DNA of 26,995 bases, taken from Usnea hakonensis. Taxonomy: Eukaryota; Ascomycota; Lecanoromycetes; Lecanorales; Parmeliaceae. Below are positions 20,486 through 26,995 of this stretch, in pieces. Under the pieces are notes generated by a model. The model saw only the letters and a program-made list of their open reading frames with translations. It had not been told where the DNA came from and made no database searches. The stretch lies in the NCBI GenBank assembly GCA_013423325.1, contig BLJB01000053.1:55704-82698 (forward strand). The letters are read 5' to 3'. The translations under genes were made by a program, and so were the position numbers. The first letter of the stretch is position 1; every line of letters begins with the position of its first letter.

Positions 20486-22051
20486 TTAAGTAGTAGCCGC
20501 CGCTTCGGCCTTAGCCTTCCTAAAAGTATTCACTATCTGCGCTCTTTCATTATCGTTTATGCTTTCCTTTGGTCTATATATATTATAATAATCCGCAAGC
20601 CAATTATCCCTATTGAATGACGACGCGCTGGTAGCCTGTACGACCTTCGGAGCGCCGATACCAACTTCCACGGGGGCTGGAGAAGTCGTCGATATCGAAT
20701 TAGCCACCTCCGACTGAGCGCTCTTCTCCTGGCTCTCTGGTGCGGTTACGGGTTTCGAGGTATTTGAGGACGAGTCACCTTGCGGCTTTAAGACTTCTTC
20801 TACCTTTATGAAAGGGGCTGGTGTTATAGTCTTGTCTCTCCCCTTTGAATCATTTTGATACTATCTGTTAAAGGCCTCCTCGTACTGCTTGGCTCGCGCC
20901 TAGATTATCCTGTCTGCGATACCTTTCTTTCTTATTGGATAAACGCGTTATGCTGTTCTACGCTTCTCCCAAGATCTCGGAGTTAGGTCATCGCCTTCTA
21001 TGTTCTTCCATTGTATTAATACCTAAGTCTCAGTATACCTCCGACCTTTAGTGTGGTATGTGGGGTTAATTGCTCGTAGTGGATCTTTCTTATCTTGAAC
21101 TCTAATGGCGACAGCGATAATACCGGTAATATTCTAGTAATTGTAGGCCTAGTCCCTATTACGATTAATCTTTTTTTCGCCGATCCTATATCCTGGCGCG
21201 GTGATTTCGGGAAGATTCTTATCGAAGGCCTTAGAAGCGGCCTTAATCCTGAACTTGGGGTAGCTCTTGGGCCCGTATCTATTGATAACCTCTTTCCTAC
21301 GACTACGGGTTACAGGTTTCTATGCGACTACTTGGCACCCCTCGGTCGGACTTCCTGTTAGTTGCTTGTACTCTATAATTGTTATTATAGGTATTTTAGC
21401 TTCTTCGTTATCGGTTAAAGGTAGACTCGGATAGACTATATTGCTATCGTTATTTATATTGTTATCGCCGCTACCTCCCTAACCGAGATTATTACGAGTA
21501 GGATCTTCTTCCCCTTTATTGGTGGAATCTTGGGCTTGCGTTATAGAAGATACCTTCCCTACTTTAGGAGTTGGAGGTTGCGATGAATCGCTATCTATTT
21601 CTATTAGTATTATGGAATCGAGTCTTTTCTCCTCCGCCTCTAGAGTGTCTTCTTCCTTTTGAATATCGCCGATTTCCTGACTGATAGCCTCGATTTCATT
21701 TTTTTTGTCGGGGTTGTTCTGTACCTCTACTCGAAGTGCCTCGAGCGCTTTTTTCTTACCGCCGTTGTCCCTTCTCTTGTTTTGTATATCTGTCTTCTAT
21801 TACTTTAGGGGCTTGGAGATCCCCCCTGTAGAAGGTATGACGTCCGAATTTGTAGCGATTTCACGATCGTTGAAGGTACGGATAACCGACTTGCTCTCTT
21901 TACCTAAAAACTGGGCTTATTTTATATTGCCGATAGATAGGTATACCTGTTTCGGTATAGTCTAGATATGGATATTCACTATATTTCCGTCTATATTACT
22001 TTTAGCCTTACCTAGAAAAGGTTTTTTTCCTTTCTCGAGGGGCCATTTGTG
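20486..22051 (-). pseudogene. Unrecognised large charged/coiled-coil protein, no visible intron
   Basis: One minus-strand frame runs about 520 codons from about 22051 to TAA 20488-20486 with no indel and no needed intron. It reads PLEKGKKPFLGKAKSNIDGN, QVYLSIGNIK, FLGKESKSVIRTFNDREIA, KKKALEALRVEVQNNPDK, an acidic coiled coil (IEAISQEIGDIQKEEDTLEA) and VTRSRRKEVINRYGPKSYPK. The C-terminal part has VLIQWKNIEGDD, LTPRSWEKRRTA and NRDNWLADYYNIYRPKE. About twelve in-frame stops occur, mostly where Gln or Arg would fit (for example EKRRTA-stop-RVYP, RII-stop-ARAKQYEE). The last 74 codons before the terminator are stop-free. No in-frame ATG is visible at the 5' end. I recognise no family. The lack of introns contrasts with the host-like genes nearby. 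Confidence 0.5.
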
Positions 22052-22203
22052 GATTTATCAAGTATGATATGGAACACTTTACATCGAAATCGAAGTATCG
22101 ACGCATCTCCTCCGTCTTAGAGTCCATCTACACCCATCATTTTGAGCAAATTTTGATGATATTCAAGTTTAAATCAAACCTAGGCTATCTATAAGGAGCG
22201 CTA

Positions 22204-22770
22204 TCATTGTATTTTCCCCGAGGCAGTAATGCAGCTCGTAGAGTTTAGGCTGATCGCAGCTTTATAGCTGTGTGTTGCGCGCCATGCACACTTATACGTA
22301 TACTTACATATGCTACGCCATTAATAAGCGCTAACCCTATCTACTCGAACGACTATATCTCTCCTTTTCGTTGAAGCGGATCTGGACGTTCAGTACTAAA
22401 AGGTGTATACTCCGACGAAGGCGGTATAGGGTATAGAGACCGCGCTAGGGAACCCGCGTACAGGTTTTTAGCCTTTAATTGTCGGTCTCTACTATTAGCC
22501 ACAAGCTCTACCTAGCCAGGGATGGACAGAAATAAAGGATATTAATTCCACTTGGCGAGTCGGTAATTACTCCTCTATCCATTATCCTACGTTTCACGCT
22601 ATAGCTACGCCCATGATCTACGGCTCCTTGTCGCCCGTCTCTCCGACTGGCACTACTAGAGCGCCGGGAGATCTTCACCATTTTACAAGCTCAGGGTTAT
22701 ACGGAAAGAAACGCACTTCCCGCTCCGCCGTGGTAATTATGACTCTGATTTTGGGAGCAGCGTCGGTCAT
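22204..22770 (-). pseudogene. Unrecognised 188-codon protein remnant
   Basis: ATG at 22770 (MTDAAPKIRVIITTAERE) opens a frame to TGA 22206-22204. It reads VRFFPYNPELVKW, SPGALVVPVGETGDKEP, LPTRQVELISFISVHPWLGR, FPSAVSIPYTAFVGVYTF and STKRRDIVVRVDRVSAY. There are about a dozen in-frame TAG, TAA and TGA codons; several are consistent with TGG, since G-to-A change of Trp gives either TAG or TGA (LVKW-stop-RSPG). No intron or indel is required. It is oriented like its two neighbours, with gaps of about 150 and 180 bp. Function unknown. Confidence 0.42.
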
Positions 22771-22953
22771 CTTATCATGGTAGTAGTAATGAGATTGGAA
22801 TAGATTTATAGTGAGTAGTGCCGCAGGGCGGCAGCTAGCGTTTTTACAGGCTTTACGATATAGTATAGGAGATAAAGAATTTTAGTTTTTATAGTAAAGT
22901 GGGCTAGTCTAGGAGATGACGGAAATAGTAAAGATAGCGCCTCTAATCCTCTA

Positions 22954-23642
22954 TCAGTAAATCCTACCCCCTTTTAGTTGTATCGGTCCGAAGCCCCGTG
23001 AAGTATACCATTCCCGTTCATTCTCTAATGCCTTCTATAACTCATCTCGCTCGACGCGAAGCAGATCTCGTTTAAGTTTGACGTCTGTATAATTAAGCTT
23101 CTTCTGCTGCCGCTTCTGATCATTAGGAAGATCGGACTTATCGATAGTTAAGAAGTATAGTGATTGACCGAGTATTATCGTAGTAGAAAGGATGTAGTCC
23201 AGTCGCGCATCCGCTTATTAAACGGATATCCTCTACTGCTCGAGACGGACTTATATACTTTAATAGTTTTAGATAGCTCTACCGAGATTAGCTTGTACTT
23301 GCTTGAAAGCTTTCTCCAGCTCCCGGTATACGGTATCCCCTCTGCGACGGTGTTCAGCGGTGGCGTTATACTCTTAGCTAAGGTCGAGGTTTTGCTGGCT
23401 TAATTTCTCGTATTTCTAATTCAGCTGGTACAAGGCCTAGTGAGACGTATCACGTTGCGCAGTGGTCTCTCGGAGCTGCTGCTTGATAGTCTCAGCCTTT
23501 GTATAGCAGAGTGCGCTGGGGGGGCAAGGATTTATGATTTTGTAGCTTGATGTACGCGGTTGCTGGTCGAGTCATTAGCCGGTACCTCGGGGCGGGTTTC
23601 TATTAAATCTACCTTCGACACACGTTGGGGTCTATCGCCCAT
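22954..23642 (-). pseudogene. Coiled-coil protein remnant with a homopolymer frameshift
   Basis: ATG at 23642 (MGDRPQRVSKVDLIETRPE) leads through VPANDSTSNRVHQATKS to a run of seven G on the plus strand (23518-23524). There the frame shifts into a long heptad-like protein: AETIKQQLRETTAQRDTSH, KYEKLSQQNLDLS, YRELEKAFKQVQANLGRAI, KRQQKKLNYTDVKLKRDLLR, VERDEL, KALENEREWYTSRGFGP. It ends at TGA 22956-22954. About ten stops are present, many at likely Gln codons (NLGRAI-stop-NY-stop-SI). The amino-acid pattern is a classic coiled coil. No family is recognised. Confidence 0.48.
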
Positions 23643-23787
23643 ATCTTTATATTTCGACTTTGAATTATAGTATAGAAGCAGATTATTCCACTTCTCTTAG
23701 GTGCCTTTAAGACCTTTAATATATCTATTTGAGACAGTTGTGATCATCTAACACTAAGTAAAGTTCTGACGTGATCGACCTCGAGGG

Positions 23788-23802
23788 CGCTAGACACGAC
23801 GG
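23788..23802 (+). repeat. Solo copy of the minisatellite core
   Basis: GCGCTAGACACGACG occurs once here, identical over 15 bases to the core of the array at 18271-18561 and in the same orientation, about 5.2 kb away. It lies just upstream of the three minus-strand ORF remnants. Confidence 0.85.
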
Positions 23803-24142
23803 TCCCCTAATTCCTAGAAATCTTTCGTCGCCGTAAATGTTAAATTACGTATAGCTGAAACCTTTCGATAGTGCCGCTTCTATTTGGACGGGGAAATTTC
23901 GGTATCTAGTATTATTCGACTTGGGCGTGGGCGGGTCGGAGGGTGGGATCCGTTGGTATATTTCAAGATTATTGAAAGGCTCTAACTATAATGATGATGT
24001 ACTCGTATATCGATCTAGAAGTTTTCCGAAATCTGGAATGTTGGGGATAACAAATTTCCGCCGTCCTGAAGCTGACGACTTGTCTAAGCGGTTTTTCTTC
24101 TATGTATCGCCCGTATAGTCCGGTAAGCTAGGAGCCCTTCTT
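23803..24142. other. Spacer with one open stretch
   Basis: A plus-strand stop-free stretch (23921-24118) contains SEGGIRWYISRLLKGSNYND and could be a 5' exon of the following remnant, since a GTAAG donor-like site lies at 24123-24127. There is no family match by eye. Confidence 0.3.
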
Positions 24143-24562
24143 GAACTTTCAATAGCCGGATCAAGACCTTCTCGCCCGATGCTTATGAAAGAATCTTGCG
24201 GTTCGAAAAGCTGAAAGTCATTATTGATAGTACCGGACTAGCTCGAGTGCTCGAGGCCATCGCCCGTTCTATTGTTAACGAGCTCCCTACCTGCTATACT
24301 TCTAATATTAATATTACTATTACTTACGAAACGAATAGATGCTGTTGTGCCGAGGTCGAGGCCGGTACTCTGATCTATTGATGGACTGAAAGGTAAGGAG
24401 ATAGAAGCTCTAGAGATTGGTTTCTAATATCTTTCGGAATTGCTTCTATACCCGGAGGCTTTGGGACTAGTAGTCTGGGACTTTGGCTGCTGTCGTGGAT
24501 TGCGTCTTGATAAACGAACGGCATGGAAATCCGAGGGAGTTTGGCAATCCGTAAGTGGGTAA
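24143..24562 (+). pseudogene. Unrecognised protein remnant
   Basis: The plus frame reads NSRIKTFSPDAYERIL, RFEKLKVIIDSTGLARVLEA, IARSIVNELPTC, NINITITYETNRCCCAEVEA and GTLIY to a TGA at 24379-24381. A one-base shift then continues with GKEIEALEIGF, YLSELLLYPEALGLVVWDFG and RLDKRTAWKSEGVWQSV to TAA 24560-24562. This resembles a small alpha/beta domain. The indel at about 24380 makes it one of the few places in the window where decay is not purely by point change. I do not recognise the family. Confidence 0.4.
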
Positions 24563-24671
24563 TTCCTTTCCTAGAACTTGATACTTAGTGAATAAACTTA
24601 TTCTCTACGGGATAGTTCGAACTATTTTATTTTCGTTAGGTGGCTACCCTTACCGGTCTGTGGAAGTATAG

Positions 24672-24893
24672 GTGAAATACCGCCCCCCTCTGTGGAGTAC
24701 GATATATAGCTCTATACTAGTCTTTACCGAGAGCTCGTGGGCTTTCTTAAACAAGCTGCGGTGTCTTTTATTGAATATAACTGTTTCTCTCCGGCCTGGC
24801 CATAATGCCGGTTTCGTGGAGTTCGAAGCTGCTATGGCTTCTCAAGGTCCAAATGTGCTCCTTCTTCGCGAGCTCCGCGCTGTTTTAAAATGA
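24672..24893 (+). CDS. Hypothetical open segment, possibly 3' exon of the preceding remnant
   Basis: Seventy-three stop-free codons, with no ATG at the start, end at TGA 24891-24893 and contain SSWAFLNKLRCLLLNI, RPGHNAGFVEFEAAMASQ and NVLLLRELRAVLK. Openness amid heavily stop-ridden DNA suggests a coding remnant, but neither start nor splice site can be fixed. It may be the last exon of the gene at 24143-24562. Confidence 0.25.
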   Translation: MKYRPPLWSTIYSSILVFTESSWAFLNKLRCLLLNITVSLRPGHNAGFVEFEAAMASQGPNVLLLRELRAVLK

Positions 24894-24999
24894 GTCCAGA
24901 TACGTGAAACACTAGTGAGGGTGAGGCGTTCTAGGATTTCGGTGCGCCATTTCTGGCATAATAATATTATCCCTACTAGATATCGTTCTCCGCGGATGA

Positions 25000-26814
25000 A
25001 ACCTTACCTCCTCTTATTTTATCCTTGCCCAAATAATTAACTATCCTTTGAAACCTACCCTAGCTATAGACGTGACTCGAATCTACGTAGTCGTAGCCGG
25101 AAGCCTATTTGTTGTCTTGACTACAATTAACTTCTGTATTCATGTGTGGACATTATTCTAGACGTACAGTGTCTGGATTCTGGGGTATATTATCTACCTA
25201 TTCTTTCTGCGGCGCTATTGTCTACTTGGACTATAGTCCTATAGAGGTTTCGTCCTTCGTAATGTCTACCTTCTTATCAACGTTTTCTATAGTGCCTACC
25301 GAATATACTCGATTATAGAGGCTGGTAAACGCACTAGTATCCTCTCGTTGATCAACCTGATACCTTTGTTCTTCGGACCGTACCTCGACTTCTTAGCTAA
25401 ACTCTTGGGAATCTCTTTAAACAATTTATATACCGTCTATAGATCTACGGCTATTATATCGGTTTCACTAAGTGCTGCTTACGCGATATTCAGCGTATTC
25501 GGCGGGTAGTAGAATATACTCGTATAGCTTCCTCGTCTATACGTACTTATTGTAAGTCTTATCCTCCCTTTACGTTGAGCGATACTTAGAGGAATTAGAG
25601 CGTCTCTTCGTTGGGCCTGCTGTTCGTCTCCTTCGCATAGTATATCCGTTGACCGTTCTACGAGCTGTTCTTGCGAGCTTACTAAGCTTGCGCGGCCATC
25701 TGTACTTATATGATATAGCGGCATATCACCGACAAACTGGCTTTTCCGGGCTTATATATATACGTTTTATTAGGAATCTTTATCGCGGTCGTCCTCTTCG
25801 AAATCTTATGGATACTCTATCGGAACTTCACTTTCTATTACGGCTGTTCTCGAGCCAAGATTGACGTTGTCTATGATACTATTAGGATTAGGATTCAAGT
25901 TCGAAGGTCCTAGAATATCTAAGCTGGCCAGTATATTAATATTTGGCTTCCGAGTATTGGCTACCGTGCTCTACTAGAGAGCCATCCGTTTATAATAGTA
26001 TCCTAGGCGGTAGATACGTCGAGGAAGCCAAAGTTGACCACAGTCCAGCTGCTTATCGAGCCTCGAGATAGGTTCATATATCGGCTACTTCGCTACGCTA
26101 GGAGGTCCTTAGAGGCGATAAAGTATTTCGTGCTCTATAGCGGATCGCACGGATCACCTACGTCTATGAAAGAGTATGGAACCGTACTCCTAATAGTGAC
26201 TAGATTCGGAATCGCTACGATACTACCTCACCTAAAAGAGCTCCTGGAGGGATATGAGAGATGCGAGGTCGTGATACGGAGAATCTATATAGTGTGGTAG
26301 CTTAAGGGAGAAGGTCTGCGAGTTGACCGGTAGGAAGACGAATACTAACGGAGTCTTTAGGTAATAAACTTGCCGCAAAGGATCTAATCGATATCGCGCT
26401 TACTACTAACGAGTTTAGATAGGTATATATTTCCCAGACATTTATTTATACTGTACTTAGTTTATTAGATACTGAAGATATCTATTTGGTACGAGTAAAA
26501 GATGATTGGGCGTTAATTTGAAGGGGAGCACGGGCGTGTCTTTTACCTTGATAGCTACTTTGATCCGCGTGATATCCTTATATATGAAATTCGGGGCGAC
26601 TATGAGAGGTACTCCGATAGCAAGATGATTATAGGGACGGGAAGGGAGACTGGTGCTATTCTCGTCGTAGGTATAGGTTCTACGCCCGTTGAAAGCACTT
26701 CTGCTGACTATAACAGTCTCTACTTAAGCTAGTCTTCGGGACGAGATTCGAACGCTGGTATAGGCCCATATGGACTATAACGTTCGGTTTTTAGAATTGG
26801 AGTATCAGCCTTAA
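25000..26814 (+). pseudogene. Ferric reductase (FRE family), RIP-damaged
   Basis: The pl​us strand begins with a membrane segment (TRIYVVVAGSLFVVLTT, 25075 on), VWILGYIIYLFFLRRYCLL and YRGFVLRNVYLLINVF. LSLINLIPLFFGPYLDFLAK and VYRSTAIISVSLSAAYAI follow: this is the heme-binding helix, with two sites 14 residues apart. The FAD region reads AGQYINIWLPSIGYRALLES then HPFIIVS (His 25983), and TTVQLLIEPRDRF. The NADPH region reads YSGSHGSPTSMKEYGTVLLI and TRFGIATILPHLKELLEGY. The C-terminus is LLTITVST, ASLRDEIRTLV and YNVRFLELEYQP, stop 26812-26814. FRE proteins move electrons from NADPH across the plasma membrane to Fe3+ or Cu2+. Two frame changes (25555-25890 and 26300-26700) are unplaced introns or indels. 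Many stops occur at Trp or Gln. Both heme-site His positions read Tyr. The exact start was not found. Confidence 0.85.
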
Positions 26815-26995
26815 CGTTGAATATGTTTATATAGTTAGATAATGGTAGGACCTAAGTCGACATTTGAAGGCAGATATTCAAAGACTTGCATCTCGAGTAA
26901 TTTCTAGGTCCGTGTTCTGCTATGGAAGGAAAGTGTCATGGTACTAGACCTGACTCCCTCTAGTGGGAACCGACCTCGTCACTCCACCAACGCTC
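26815..26995. other. Right edge, nothing recognised
   Basis: 3' flank of the ferric reductase. From about 26900 the sequence again has ordinary CA and TG content, suggesting that heavy RIP may fade at this edge. Confidence 0.35.

Noticed and set aside
21095..21965. Plus-strand open stretches with hydrophobic translations
   Set aside because: They are complements of the minus-strand charged coiled-coil gene, whose frame is continuous through the same bases.
26748..26768. Second B-box-like sequence (GTTCGAATC on the minus strand)
   Set aside because: The stem does not pair, and it is coding sequence (DEIRTLV) of the ferric reductase.

Overview
The window looks like accessory DNA from a filamentous ascomycete (Pezizomycotina). 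The evidence is the protein families (fungal rhodopsin-domain membrane proteins, a fungal COMT-like O-methyltransferase, a CSC1/OSCA-type channel, a ferric reductase, PD-(D/E)XK-like fungal proteins), many 46-76 bp introns with GT...AG ends and CTAAY/CTGAY branch sites, and a short TTAGGG telomere-type tract. Nearly every gene is a pseudogene damaged in one particular way. Reading frames and splice sites stay in register over 1-2 kb, but CAA, CAG and TGG codons have become TAA, TAG or TGA, and Cys or His positions often read Tyr. That is the footprint of repeat-induced point mutation (RIP, CpA to TpA). Because RIP acts on duplicated DNA, this multi-gene block was probably once present in at least two copies.

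Layout. 1-368: edge of an unrecognised minus-strand gene. 1450-3088 and 3162-3929: two neighbouring plus-strand PD-(D/E)XK-like genes, the second cut off at a telomere-repeat tract. 4141-5406 (-): rhodopsin-domain gene. 5958-7377 (+): O-methyltransferase with four recognisable introns. 7911-9669 (+): MFS transporter with three introns. 10335-11852 (+): Ser/Thr-rich, probably secreted protein, nearly intact. 12394-14765 (-): CSC1/OSCA channel. 15164-15895 (+): unrecognised. 15959-16985 (-): kinase-like protein. 17283-17831 (+): coiled-coil protein. 18271-18561: tandem minisatellite of about 35 bp period. 18741-19985 (-): second rhodopsin-domain gene. 20486-22051, 22204-22770 and 22954-23642 (all -): three consecutive unrecognised ORF remnants with no visible introns. 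23788-23802: solo copy of the minisatellite core. 24143-24893 (+): unrecognised remnants. 25000-26814 (+): ferric reductase.

How the genes relate. The O-methyltransferase and MFS transporter are adjacent and co-directional, as in small secondary-metabolite clusters. The transporters and receptor-like proteins (two rhodopsin-domain proteins, OSCA, FRE, MFS) suggest accessory or subtelomeric cargo rather than one pathway. RIP is uneven: about 7440-8260 and 9700-11000 look almost untouched, while 12700-26900 is heavily mutated. No functional tRNA, rRNA, CRISPR array or intact transposase was found. All reconstructions were done by eye, and family names rest on recognised motifs, not on database searches.
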